22,877 nt of DNA from a virus (IMGVR_UViG_3300013137_000102:1-22877), one strand, 5' to 3'; positions 1-7,877 are shown, counted from the stretch's first letter. The notes: a model not told the origin generated them from the sequence alone. Program-made: numbers and translations.

Positions 1-221
1 GTGAAATTACCATCAATTGTTCCCCCGCTTAAATTAAGATAAGAATTTGCACCAAATTCAAAAATGTTTAAACCGTCAAAAGAAAATATTTTTTTATCAA
101 CTGTATTAACAGCTAATTCTCCTTGTTTTATAAAACTACTTTCTTCTCCAGTTGTTCCAGTTGGAATTCTTCCAGGTACAGCAGTTCTTTTAGGTAAAAA
201 CCTTGTATTTTTTGTTGACAT
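1..221 (-). CDS. Tail fibre / receptor-binding protein, N-terminal part (runs off left edge)
   Basis: Only the first 73 codons are in the window; the start is the ATG at 221-219 and the frame is open to the left edge. The visible part begins MSTKNTRFLPKRTAVPGRIP, then has GELAVNTVDKKIFSFDG, a pattern typical of the virion-anchoring end of many phage fibres (GELAxNxxDKKxFxxDG). It then reaches SYLNLSGGTIDGNF, which resembles DYLKLSGGTVSGDTYF near the start of the large fibre gene at 1730-4393, so the two genes share a module. It would be a distal tail or baseplate-attached fibre used for host recognition. The function is inferred from this family pattern; the receptor-binding end lies outside the window. 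A TATTTATT motif lies 53 bp upstream of the start. Confidence 0.72.
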   Translation of the reverse strand, partial: MSTKNTRFLPKRTAVPGRIPTGTTGEESSFIKQGELAVNTVDKKIFSFDGLNIFEFGANSYLNLSGGTIDGNF

Positions 222-274
222 AATGACGAAATTATATAATTTCTTTAATAAAAAACAAGCTATATAGCTCTTAC

Positions 275-282
275 AATAAATA
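275..282 (-). promoter_or_regulatory. TATTTATA-type late element (variant TATTTATT) for the fibre gene at 221
   Basis: In the minus-strand direction the sequence is CCCCCTATTTATTG. It lies 53 bp before the ATG at 221, matches seven of eight bases of the motif found before the other structural genes, and is the most distant example. Confidence 0.4.
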
Positions 283-331
283 GGGGGAATTAAGTTTATT
301 TCAAAGAAATGTATGTTTTTTCAAAATAAAG

Positions 332-351
332 TTGAAAAAATTTTTTTTCAA
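332..351. other. A/T-only hairpin next to the tube-gene late element
   Basis: TTGAAAAAA (332-340) and TTTTTTCAA (343-351) are perfect inverted repeats separated by two T, directly before the TATTTATA motif at 352. It sits between the divergent fibre (221) and tube (386) genes. It could be a protein-binding site or a weak insulator; in sequence this AT-rich it could also be chance. Confidence 0.3.
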
Positions 352-359
352 TATTTATA
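352..359 (+). promoter_or_regulatory. TATTTATA late element for the tail tube unit
   Basis: Exact TATTTATA in the plus direction, followed by a run of A, 26 bp before the ATG at 386. It is one of nine exact copies placed before structural genes in their own reading direction. Confidence 0.55.
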
Positions 360-385
360 AAAAAAACAATTAAATTAATTTTGCT

Positions 386-874
386 ATGGCAGATATGTTT
401 AGACCAGTTCCAATAGAACAGGAACCAAAAAGAAAAAACAGGTTTGTTCTTGAATTCCCAACAGAATTGGGAATTGAATCCTATTTAGTACAGACTTCAG
501 GAAAACCATCATTAGAAATTGCTGCAACTGAAATTCCTTATATGAACACTAGCACCTGGGTGTCTGGTCGTTACAAATGGGGAACTTTAGACGTTGAATT
601 TATTGACGTAATTGGACCTTCAACCACCCAAAAAATTATGGAATGGATAAGGTTACACGCCGAAAGTGCAACTGGCAGAATGGGTTATGCTATTGGATAC
701 AAGAAGAATCTTGTTCTTAAAGCTTTAGACCCAACTGGAGTTGAAGTTGAAAAATGGACTTTGATTGGATGCCTGATTACAAGTGCTTCTTTTGATGACT
801 ACGATTACAGTGCTGAAGAAATTGCAAAAGTGAAAATTACCATCCAACCAGACAGATGTCTGTTGAATGCTTAA
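386..874 (+). CDS. Tail tube protein (T4 gp19-like)
   Basis: The 162-residue product is almost exactly the length of T4 gp19 and has the tube-protein pattern: an N-terminal segment with a basic KRKNRF stretch, a central beta sandwich (STWVSGRYKWGTLDVEFID), a helix with WIRLHAES, and the C-terminal KWTLIGCLITSASFDDYDYS followed by a beta strand ending in IQPDRC. The W-x-L-x-G-C segment in front of the last strands is typical of contractile-tail tube proteins. It would polymerise into the inner tail tube through which DNA passes, inside the sheath encoded at 5178-7877. Oddly, it is on the strand opposite the sheath gene and more than 4 kb from it. A TATTTATA element precedes it and a UUCG-capped hairpin follows it. 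Confidence 0.88.
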   Translation: MADMFRPVPIEQEPKRKNRFVLEFPTELGIESYLVQTSGKPSLEIAATEIPYMNTSTWVSGRYKWGTLDVEFIDVIGPSTTQKIMEWIRLHAESATGRMGYAIGYKKNLVLKALDPTGVEVEKWTLIGCLITSASFDDYDYSAEEIAKVKITIQPDRCLLNA

Positions 875-893
875 TTCTTTATTTTTATAAATC

Positions 894-919
894 AAATCTG
901 GATGTTCGCATCCAGGTTT
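894..919 (+). terminator. UUCG-capped hairpin after the tube gene
   Basis: An 11-bp stem (894-904 with 909-919, one T-G pair) is closed by a TTCG tetraloop (905-908), an unusually stable loop. It lies 20 bp after the tube stop and ends 15 bp before the next ATG. There is no long T run after it, so it may act as a partial terminator, an mRNA 3'-end stabiliser for the tube message, or an attenuator of the downstream pair. Confidence 0.5.
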
Positions 920-933
920 AATTATTTATCATT

Positions 934-1296
934 ATGGCCGTAATTAGACTGTATAAAAGATTTTATAGGATAAATTCCAGAAAGTCTGGAAATTTGTATA
1001 GTCTAATTGACCCAACATCAATAAGTACCAACGTGTATGAAAAAGATACTTTAAATCTTATTGAAGCCAATCCGCCAATCACAAGAGAATCTGAAGGCGT
1101 TTACTATGCAGATTTGAACCCTATTCTTTATTCATATGATAAAACATATGATTTAAAGTGGACAGCTCAATATATAAACATAGCACCTTTAAAAAATTTA
1201 GTGACATCGTTTAAATTAAATCCAACAAGTTTTGGTACTGGTGGAGAAATTTATACAGAAGTCGAAAATCAAATTATAGAAGTTATAATTTTATAA
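934..1296 (+). CDS. Small tail/baseplate-associated protein of unknown function
   Basis: 120 residues, no signal peptide or membrane segment. The sequence looks like a small beta-sandwich: ESEGVYYADLNPILYSYDKTYDLKW resembles the strand pattern (GxYY...YDLxW) seen in small phage structural proteins related to baseplate upper-protein N-terminal domains, but I cannot name a family. It follows the tube gene after a hairpin, and its stop is one base before the next ATG, so it is almost certainly co-transcribed and translationally linked with the BppU-like gene at 1298. That points to a baseplate or fibre-attachment role. The function is inferred from position only. Confidence 0.6.
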   Translation: MAVIRLYKRFYRINSRKSGNLYSLIDPTSISTNVYEKDTLNLIEANPPITRESEGVYYADLNPILYSYDKTYDLKWTAQYINIAPLKNLVTSFKLNPTSFGTGGEIYTEVENQIIEVIIL

Positions 1297-1297
1297 A

Positions 1298-1657
1298 ATG
1301 AACAATAATTCACCCATATTCAGAATAAAAAGGAACGATACGCTTCCTACTTTGCAGGTAAGTATCGGAACCAGGGGAAATCTTGGTCAAAAAATAGGAT
1401 ATAATCTTACTGGTGTTACTGGAATTACATTTACTATGGTTGATGAGTGTTCAAATTCTAAAATTTATGTCCAACCAGCTCAAATAGCATGCTCTTCAGG
1501 CGGAACAATCCAATATTTGTGGCAAGAAGGAGATACTGACACAGAAGGTATATTTTGGGGAGAATTCGAACTTAGATACAATACTGGCCAAAAATTATCA
1601 ATTCCAACCCAAGGTGGAATAAAAATTGAAATTATTAAAGACCTTGACCCATTTTAA
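1298..1657 (+). CDS. BppU-like baseplate upper protein N-terminal domain
   Basis: 119 residues with the pattern of the BppU N-terminal domain (phage baseplate upper protein): an opening RIKRNDTLPTLQVSI, then LTGVTGITFTMVDE, a GGTIQYLWQEGDTDTEGIFW segment, and a final strand pair GEFELRY...IKIEII. In lactococcal phages BppU joins receptor-binding proteins to the baseplate; the domain alone also occurs as a short protein in Bacteroidetes phages. Here only this domain is present, without the usual long C-terminal fibre-binding part. The start is one base after the upstream stop (TAA-A-ATG). It probably sits at the baseplate or fibre base. The domain call is from pattern recognition, the role from context. 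Confidence 0.68.
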   Translation: MNNNSPIFRIKRNDTLPTLQVSIGTRGNLGQKIGYNLTGVTGITFTMVDECSNSKIYVQPAQIACSSGGTIQYLWQEGDTDTEGIFWGEFELRYNTGQKLSIPTQGGIKIEIIKDLDPF

Positions 1658-1695
1658 TATTTACCTATATATTACACCTTTTTTCATAATTTTTA

Positions 1696-1703
1696 TATAA
1701 ATA
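1696..1703 (-). promoter_or_regulatory. Orphan TATTTATA copy between convergent genes
   Basis: Exact motif in the minus direction, 27 bp past the fibre stop, with no minus-strand gene directly ahead. It is a counter-example to a pure promoter reading of the motif, or a source of antisense RNA across the 934-1657 genes. Confidence 0.25.
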
Positions 1704-1729
1704 TCTAAAAAATTAGAAAGTTCCTCGGC

Positions 1730-4393
1730 TTAAAAAAGACCAGCATCTATCGTATCGTATTCGGCAATAAAGATACTATATAAATTCGTAGACGCAGAAT
1801 AAATTGTGGTTGCAGAAACAGCTTGTAAAGATGTAACACCACTTGCCGTCAAGTCATTTATCGAAGGCGAACTAATTAAGTTTACAATTGGGTTATTTGG
1901 AGTCCCTCCAGTTGTAATGTTACTTCCTGGCTGAACTCTAGTTATATCTTCATTTGCTTGTGCTACAAACAAGTTAGACAAATCAGTAGAACCAGAGATA
2001 AAAGTAGAACCAGTTATTGAAGTTGTTGTATCAAATCTATATTCAGAAGCATTCCAATAAGCAAATCCATTTGAAATTGGATTATCTTCTCTGGTAGCCA
2101 CAGCTTGTGTGTCTCCAGTTGTTCCAACTCTAAATGTTTGACTTGCTTCTACAAATTCAAAAGCATATTGTTCAGCAATTCCTCTGTCAATCCAAATTCC
2201 AGCAAATTCTTTTGTAATTCCAGAATTTACTTCTCCATAATTAAGCGTAATTGTATTTGCTGAAATAAATACATTTTCAGTATGAGAAGTGAATGAAGTA
2301 CCTTCTACAAATAAATTTCCGTGAACTGTTAATGTATCTGTTGATGTTATTCCAAGAATTGTATTTCCACTTACAGTCAAATTATCTAATGTAGCTGCTG
2401 AAACATTTACAGTTGGATAATCTTCAGTTCCGCCAGTATAAGTGTTTAATCCATTCTGAACATAAGTTTTATTTAAATCAGAACCTATAGTTTGAAAAAT
2501 ATCATAAAGATTTGTACTTCCAGAAATATATGTATTTCCAAAAATAGTATTCGCCTGAATATTATTTGTATAAAAAGTCCAAGGACTCGAACCTATAATA
2601 TTTTGCGCTGCTGTAATTGTTGACCCAATTGCTGCTTGGGTTAGCATATTATTATAACCACCGACATGCGAATGATTAGCAAAAGTAGTAGTATAATACC
2701 CTTCAGCATGTGAATCTTCACCATTTGCAATTGTATTTCTACCTTCTGCATGAGACCCAAAATCTCCATTTGCAGTTGTGAAATCGCCCTCGGCATGTGC
2801 AGCTATCCCATATGCATATGAAACAATACCTTCGGCATGAGAACCTGTACCATACGCTCTTGTATTAGAACCTTCAACGTGTGATGAAATTCCGTTTGCT
2901 TGTCCACCATTACCTTCTGCATGAGAAGAGTCTCCACTTGCTAATGTTTGAAAACCTTCAGAGTGTGCTCCATTGAGGCCAATGGCCGTTGTATAATGTC
3001 CTTCTGCATGTGCTCCATAATCTCCATTTGCAATTGTATAACGACCTTCTGCGTGCGCACCCAAAGTCCCAATGGCCGTTGTAGCTCTACCTTCTGCATG
3101 TGAAGCCTGACCACTTGCATATGTTAAATATCCTTCTGAATGAGAATAGGAACCATAATTTGATGTTGAATGTCCTTCTGCATGAGAGTATTCACCATAA
3201 GCTTTGGTGCCATATCCTTCAGCATGTGCCCCATTGCCGTTTATAGCAGTCGTATTATTACCTTCAGTGTGAGAATATTTACTGTAGGCTTTTGTTTGGA
3301 ATCCTTCTGCATGAGAAGAAACCCCACTTGCTAATGAACTTTCGCCTTCTACGTGCGAAGATTCTCCATAGGCAGTAGTTGAATTTCCTTCAGAGTGTGC
3401 ATATCTATCAAGAGACTTTGTTCCGTTTCCTTCTGCATGAGAAGAATCAAAATTGGCAGTACTTGTATCACCTTCTGCGTGCGAAGATATTCCACTTGCA
3501 ACGGTTAAATATCCTTCTGCATGAGCATAACTTTTATGTGTTTTGGTTTGATTTCCTTCTGCATGAGAATAGTCTCCATTTGCCATTGTTAAATAACCTT
3601 CGGCATGAGAGGTCAATCCAGTAGCTTTAGATGTCTGTCCTTCTGCATGTGAATAATTTCCAGATGCTGTTGTAGTAAAACCTTCAGCATGTGCATCCAA
3701 TCCAAGCGCTTTTGACATATATCCTTCAGCATGTGCAGATTGACCTGTTGCTGTTGTAGAATCACCTTCTGCGTGTGCCCCATGAAATCCAATTGCCGTT
3801 GTAAAATAACCTTCTGCATGAGATTCGTCTCCATAAGCAGTTGTGCGTTGACCTTCTGCGTGACTTGCACTTCCAGTTGCCAAAACACTTTTTCCTTCGG
3901 TATGAGAATTAGCACCGCTAGCTGTTGTTGCATATCCTTCTGCATGAGAATAACCACCAAAGGTTGTTGAATAATAACCTTCTGCGTGAGAATCTATTCC
4001 AATAGATTTTGTATTATATCCTTCAGCATGCGAAGATGGTCCAGAAGCAGTTGTAGCATCACCTTCTGAGTGAGAATTGTCTCCACTTGCTATGGTAAGG
4101 GTCCCTTCTGTATGAGATGCTATTCCTATAGCGATTGTTTGTTGTCCTTCTGCCACAGCATAATCGCCAACTGCATCTGTTCCACTATCATTATTAGCTC
4201 TAATTGAAAAATTACCAGCAGAACCAGAAAACCACACATCAGAGCCTTGTGTTTGAAAAATATCATACAAGTTAGTGCTAGCAGAAAATATTGTAGATGC
4301 TGATAAATTTTGAGAAAAGTACGTATCTCCAGAAACAGTTCCCCCGCTCAATTTCAAATAATCAGTATTTATCGGCTTAATGTATTGTCCCAT
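1730..4393 (-). CDS. Large tail fibre with YadA-head-like SHAEG repeat shaft
   Basis: 887 residues. Residues 1-77 are an attachment region with LSGGT and SASTNLYDIF modules. Residues about 80-575 are 35 tandem units, mostly 14 residues, of the form H-A-E-G-x-x-T-T-A-x-G-x-x-S; six units have one extra residue. This fits the YadA-head type left-handed beta-roll of trimeric fibres. Residues 576-887 have non-repetitive fibre modules: a second and third copy of S-G-S-T-N-L-Y-D-I-F type sequence, a NLFVEGTSF...NTITLNYGEVNSG segment, AGIWIDRG, and VATREDNPISNGFAYWN, all common in phage fibres. The C-terminus repeats SASTNLYSIF. It is probably a trimeric host-binding fibre. A TATTTATA element lies 41 bp upstream. 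It is on the opposite strand to the tube and BppU-like genes beside it. Confidence 0.85.
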   Translation of the reverse strand: MGQYIKPINTDYLKLSGGTVSGDTYFSQNLSASTIFSASTNLYDIFQTQGSDVWFSGSAGNFSIRANNDSGTDAVGDYAVAEGQQTIAIGIASHTEGTLTIASGDNSHSEGDATTASGPSSHAEGYNTKSIGIDSHAEGYYSTTFGGYSHAEGYATTASGANSHTEGKSVLATGSASHAEGQRTTAYGDESHAEGYFTTAIGFHGAHAEGDSTTATGQSAHAEGYMSKALGLDAHAEGFTTTASGNYSHAEGQTSKATGLTSHAEGYLTMANGDYSHAEGNQTKTHKSYAHAEGYLTVASGISSHAEGDTSTANFDSSHAEGNGTKSLDRYAHSEGNSTTAYGESSHVEGESSLASGVSSHAEGFQTKAYSKYSHTEGNNTTAINGNGAHAEGYGTKAYGEYSHAEGHSTSNYGSYSHSEGYLTYASGQASHAEGRATTAIGTLGAHAEGRYTIANGDYGAHAEGHYTTAIGLNGAHSEGFQTLASGDSSHAEGNGGQANGISSHVEGSNTRAYGTGSHAEGIVSYAYGIAAHAEGDFTTANGDFGSHAEGRNTIANGEDSHAEGYYTTTFANHSHVGGYNNMLTQAAIGSTITAAQNIIGSSPWTFYTNNIQANTIFGNTYISGSTNLYDIFQTIGSDLNKTYVQNGLNTYTGGTEDYPTVNVSAATLDNLTVSGNTILGITSTDTLTVHGNLFVEGTSFTSHTENVFISANTITLNYGEVNSGITKEFAGIWIDRGIAEQYAFEFVEASQTFRVGTTGDTQAVATREDNPISNGFAYWNASEYRFDTTTSITGSTFISGSTDLSNLFVAQANEDITRVQPGSNITTGGTPNNPIVNLISSPSINDLTASGVTSLQAVSATTIYSASTNLYSIFIAEYDTIDAGLF
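2669..4162 (-). repeat. 35 in-frame imperfect 42-bp repeats encoding SHAEG units
   Basis: The block encodes 35 consecutive HAEG-type units, nearly all 42 bp (14 codons), with six 45-bp units; the DNA repeats a CTTCTGCATGTGA-like core on the plus strand. Variation between units is mostly at the x positions, so the protein pattern is better conserved than the DNA. Such arrays can gain or lose units by slippage or recombination. Confidence 0.9.
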
Positions 4394-4434
4394 TTCTTAA
4401 AAATTATCCTCGTAAATTATTTGTATCTGTTCAT

Positions 4435-4442
4435 TATAAATA
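4435..4442 (-). promoter_or_regulatory. TATTTATA late element for the large fibre gene
   Basis: Exact motif in the minus direction within TCCCTATTTATAATG, 41 bp before the ATG at 4393. It is paired with an oppositely directed copy at 4467 serving the divergent gene. Confidence 0.55.
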
Positions 4443-4466
4443 GGGATAAAATTATTTAAATTCTCC

Positions 4467-4474
4467 TATTTATA
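4467..4474 (+). promoter_or_regulatory. TATTTATA late element for the 4485 gene
   Basis: Exact motif in the plus direction within CTCCTATTTATAAAAAAA, only 10 bp before the ATG at 4485. If it is a -10-like element the message would have almost no leader. Confidence 0.5.
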
Positions 4475-4484
4475 AAAAAATTAT

Positions 4485-5039
4485 ATGAATAATTCTAACA
4501 ATATAAGGGGTCAAATAAGAAAAATTATCAGAGAAGGAATTGCTAATTTTTTAATGTTTAAGACACTTGAAGATAGGAAAATTAATTTACTTCATCATAA
4601 TACGCTATACGGAGCCCCCTATTCAACAAAACCTTACGTTCTAAAGAATTATACCGAGAAGAAAGAAGAGGTGTTTAAATTTGATTTAAGACACTTATTT
4701 AGCGATAACGTAATTATTAATCGTGACAAAAAATCAAGTGAAGTTATTGCTTATACTAAAAACAGCGGGAAACAAATTTTTACAATCAATTTAAGTCCCG
4801 ACAGATTAAAACCATCCTTTATAAGATTTGATTGTTTAGAAAAAGAAAAAATTAAAATTCCAGTTACAATTTCCGAAAAAGAAATCGAAGAAATTATTTT
4901 AAACAGAAAAAAAGAAATTGTAAAAGCTGGCTTTGATAATATATTTAGCGACTTTTATTTACAAAGTGTAGAAAATCTTTCACCAGAGTCAATAGAAAAC
5001 TTCTATAAAGATATTGATTTAAACGCCGATTTGTTTTAA
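4485..5039 (+). CDS. Conserved-looking phage protein of unknown function
   Basis: 184 residues, charged (many Lys, Glu, Asp), no membrane segment or signal peptide. It opens MNNSNNIRGQIRKIIREGI, a short amphipathic basic helix resembling the start of several small virion proteins in this phage type, followed by a mixed alpha/beta middle and an acidic, helical C-terminus ending NADLF. I recognise no domain. It stands alone between two minus-strand structural genes and has its own TATTTATA element 10 bp upstream, so I infer a late, possibly virion-associated protein. The sheath unit converges on it, separated by a hairpin terminator. Confidence 0.6.
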   Translation: MNNSNNIRGQIRKIIREGIANFLMFKTLEDRKINLLHHNTLYGAPYSTKPYVLKNYTEKKEEVFKFDLRHLFSDNVIINRDKKSSEVIAYTKNSGKQIFTINLSPDRLKPSFIRFDCLEKEKIKIPVTISEKEIEEIILNRKKEIVKAGFDNIFSDFYLQSVENLSPESIENFYKDIDLNADLF

Positions 5040-5074
5040 TAATTTTCATTTTTAACTTATAGGTGCTTGTTTTA

Positions 5075-5082
5075 TATAAATA
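5075..5082 (-). promoter_or_regulatory. Orphan TATTTATA copy past the sheath terminator
   Basis: Exact motif in the minus direction, beyond the sheath terminator and antisense to the end of the 4485 gene. No minus gene follows directly, so it may be chance in a very AT-rich stretch or an antisense start. Confidence 0.2.
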
Positions 5083-5116
5083 TAAAAAATTTTTTTAAAA
5101 TTATCAAATATAAAAT

Positions 5117-5150
5117 AAAAAAAAAGGGGGAGAAATTTTATTTTCTCCCC
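5117..5150 (-). terminator. Intrinsic terminator of the sheath transcript
   Basis: GGGGAGAAA (5127-5135) pairs with TTTCTCCCC (5142-5150) around a 6-nt loop. Read on the minus strand the stem is followed by a run of nine T (A at 5117-5125). It begins 28 bp past the sheath stop codon. Confidence 0.85.
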
Positions 5151-5177
5151 TATAAATGCTTGATTTTCAGTTGTTTA

Positions 5178-7877
5178 TTAAAAATCCTCGAAGTTAGCCC
5201 CCGTTGGCAAAACTTGGAACGTAAGGTCTATGTATTCAGCGGTTCTTGTTGGCTTAAGTTGAATCTTACCAATTAACATATTTCTATCAATTGTTTCAGC
5301 AGTATTATTGCTATCATCCATAACAACTCTAAATGCTGTCAAACCTCTTTGGTTTTGGATTTGTAACAAGATAGGTTCAACTTTTGCTAAGAACTGGTCT
5401 CTTAAAGTTTGGTCATTCTGTTCGAACAACAATGTTAATGCTGCAGCAGAAATTAATCTTCTAACTTGCAATAATAATCTTCTGATATTAATTCTGTCAA
5501 GAGCAGATTGTCTAACTTGAAGAGTTTTTTGTCCCCAAATTACAACACCCTGTTGTACGAAACTTGCGATAGGATTGATTCTTCCACCATAAAGAACGTC
5601 TCTTTGTCCTTTTGTAAGCTTAAGGTCAGTTCTCTTAATGCTTGTTCCAGCAGTAGCTCTGTTCAAACCAGCAGGAGCAAACCAAGGTGCTGCAACGTTA
5701 TCAGTTAAAGCTAAAGTTTTAACAGCCAATAATGTTGGAGCCTGATAAGTATATTTTCCAGAGATTGTATCTTCAATCTGAATCCATGGCCAGTAAGTAG
5801 CTGAGTAGTTTGAATCAATTCCAGTAGATTCAAGTGCATTTACTGCTTCTTCTGGGGTTCCTCTTTGTATACTTCCATCTCCATCAACAATTGCAAGCCT
5901 TGGAGCATCAATTACGTAAAGAGTGTCAGCTCTATCTTCAATCATGTTTAAAGCATATTTTATAATTCCAGTGTTGTTTTGATAATCAACGCCAGGAGTT
6001 GCAAGTAAATTAATATCTACCGATTCTGGATTAGCAAAAACATCACAAGCTTCTTTAAACATTTCATAGTTGTTTGTTTCAGCTTCTAAAAATTCTTCAT
6101 AAGTATTTTCATATGTTTTATACTTGTTAAATCCATCGAATCCACCAACAGGTACAAGTGTAAATTTAAGTTTAGCTTTATCTATAATACCAGTATTTGC
6201 ATCTTTTGTATAAGCGGTTAATGAATTTTTATCCCCAGAAACAAACTTTGTTGAATCTGCAATATTTTCCATATGGAAACCTTTTGTGGTTGTAATTGCA
6301 CTTGTAGTATATCCGCCGTGATAAACAAAAAGGTCAGATTCTACAGATTTTACAGAATTTTTAACTGAAATTATACTTGAAGTTAAACTTGTATAACCCA
6401 ACTCAGAAATTCCAAGATATGTTTTAAAAATTGAGTCACCAGAAAAATAAGTAGTTTTGTAATAGATATCAGCTCCACCAGCCTCGGTTCCATCAGCACC
6501 CCTTAATTCATATCCTTCAAAACCTGCAGGAACAGAATTTTCTGGGTATCTATTTGCTAATTCAACTGTAATAAACATTGATTTACTTGGATATTCTTCA
6601 TCCCATGTTCCAATATATTTTCCAATGAAATTAGATTGAGTATCATCCAAAGTTACATTTGAATATTTTTCTAAAGCTGTCTGAGAAGCAGTAGCATCAG
6701 TGTCTTCAAATCTTCTTACAATTACATCAAATGTATAATTGTTTACATCAAGATTAGCAATAGAAATTTTTATTTCTCTTGCAGAAGCATCCCCATCAGA
6801 AATAGTGTGGAATCTGAACAATTTATGAACTTCACCACCAACTACTCTTGAAACAATCCAAGGAGTTATTGAATGAGTGTAATCATCACCATAATCAGTA
6901 TATACTTCGTCAGTTTTGTAAATAAGTGAACTTCCTAAAGCGCCTGCTAATGCACCTCTTGCAACAGCTTCTCTTATGTAATGTGGATAAATTTCTTCAA
7001 CATAAAGATTAATTGCTCCAGTAATAACTTTTGGATTTTTTCCAAAAACTTTTACTATGTAATTGTCTTTAGTTTCATCGAGAGAAACCACAAGACCATT
7101 TGTGTAAGCTGTTAAAGGACCTGTTGAACCACTGATAACAAAGTCACTTAATGGATTTACCATTCCAGTTGTTCCAATTTGAGCATCTGTTTCTTCATCG
7201 AAATATTTAACTCCAGCGCTACTTTGTTTACTTCTTAATATTGCCATTGTCATACCAGTGTATGAAGCAATATTTGGGGCAATAGTTACAAGTCCGTTAA
7301 CTATATCGTTTACTGCATCTCCACCAGCTGCTACAACTCCAAACGCAGTCCAATTTGCATCTAATCCAAGACCAGTAACAATTTCAGCCATTGTACAACC
7401 ATTATAGTTAACCAAAATAGAAGTCCCAACGGCTGTTTCTGCCGAAACTGCCCCATCATTCATCACTAAATTTTCTTCAAATGTAATATTATAAGTAAGT
7501 CCGACATAATCAGGAGTTGGCGCTGTAAATGTTGCTCCACTTACAGTTGTTTCTCCAGTATAAGAAGCTGTTTTAACTGCTGGAATTATCCATGCTGGAG
7601 AGTTGGTAAAACCGCCTGCTCCCAAAACTCTTGAAATAGTTAAATCATTAGCTTGCGCTAAAAATGAATTTGCAACGTAAGTTAAAGGAAGGTTTGGTCT
7701 TGTATTACCAAATCTCAACAGAAATTCATCTGTGCTTGTTACTTTAATTGCTTCAAATGCTGGTCCCTTTTCAGTTTTTCCAACCAAACCAAGCCTTGTA
7801 ATTCCAATTCTTGATGCGAATACAGAAAAATCTTGTTCTTTAGTGTAGACTCCTGGTGATACGAATATTGTTGCCAT
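5178..7877 (-). CDS. Tail sheath protein (T4 gp18-like)
   Basis: 899 residues. The N-terminus MATIFVSPGVYTKEQDFS with later LVGKTEKGPAFEAIKVTS and the FLLRFG...ANSFLAQ...ISRVLG run are the standard sheath N-terminal domain. The C-terminal domain is also clear: PWFAPAGLNR (about 731-740), LTKGQRDVLYGGRINPI (about 754-770), then QQGVVIWGQKTLQ, a helical RRLLLQVRRLI segment, and the closing strands IQLKPTRTAEYIDLTFQV. Sheath subunits form the contractile outer tail that drives the tube into the cell. T4 gp18 has 659 residues, so about 240 residues are extra, placed in the middle (roughly 100-560), probably surface-exposed insertions. It has a TATTTATA element 29 bp upstream and a terminator just downstream, so it can be its own transcription unit. 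Confidence 0.95.
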   Translation of the reverse strand: MATIFVSPGVYTKEQDFSVFASRIGITRLGLVGKTEKGPAFEAIKVTSTDEFLLRFGNTRPNLPLTYVANSFLAQANDLTISRVLGAGGFTNSPAWIIPAVKTASYTGETTVSGATFTAPTPDYVGLTYNITFEENLVMNDGAVSAETAVGTSILVNYNGCTMAEIVTGLGLDANWTAFGVVAAGGDAVNDIVNGLVTIAPNIASYTGMTMAILRSKQSSAGVKYFDEETDAQIGTTGMVNPLSDFVISGSTGPLTAYTNGLVVSLDETKDNYIVKVFGKNPKVITGAINLYVEEIYPHYIREAVARGALAGALGSSLIYKTDEVYTDYGDDYTHSITPWIVSRVVGGEVHKLFRFHTISDGDASAREIKISIANLDVNNYTFDVIVRRFEDTDATASQTALEKYSNVTLDDTQSNFIGKYIGTWDEEYPSKSMFITVELANRYPENSVPAGFEGYELRGADGTEAGGADIYYKTTYFSGDSIFKTYLGISELGYTSLTSSIISVKNSVKSVESDLFVYHGGYTTSAITTTKGFHMENIADSTKFVSGDKNSLTAYTKDANTGIIDKAKLKFTLVPVGGFDGFNKYKTYENTYEEFLEAETNNYEMFKEACDVFANPESVDINLLATPGVDYQNNTGIIKYALNMIEDRADTLYVIDAPRLAIVDGDGSIQRGTPEEAVNALESTGIDSNYSATYWPWIQIEDTISGKYTYQAPTLLAVKTLALTDNVAAPWFAPAGLNRATAGTSIKRTDLKLTKGQRDVLYGGRINPIASFVQQGVVIWGQKTLQVRQSALDRINIRRLLLQVRRLISAAALTLLFEQNDQTLRDQFLAKVEPILLQIQNQRGLTAFRVVMDDSNNTAETIDRNMLIGKIQLKPTRTAEYIDLTFQVLPTGANFEDF

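Noticed and set aside
64-267. Plus-strand open frame of 67 codons at the left edge
   Set aside because: It is antisense to the fibre N-terminus on the minus strand, which has recognisable family sequence.
3379-3970. Open frames on both strands inside the SHAEG repeats
   Set aside because: They are by-products of the 42-bp periodicity, which keeps several frames open; their products are low-complexity and lie inside a well-supported gene.
2669-4162. Regular 42-bp repeats that could be taken for a CRISPR-like array
   Set aside because: The units are contiguous, have no spacers, and are all in frame within one 887-codon gene with a clear fibre protein pattern.
5067-5276. Plus-strand open frame crossing the sheath terminator
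   Set aside because: It consists of translated AT-rich spacer and terminator and then runs antisense into the sheath C-terminus.
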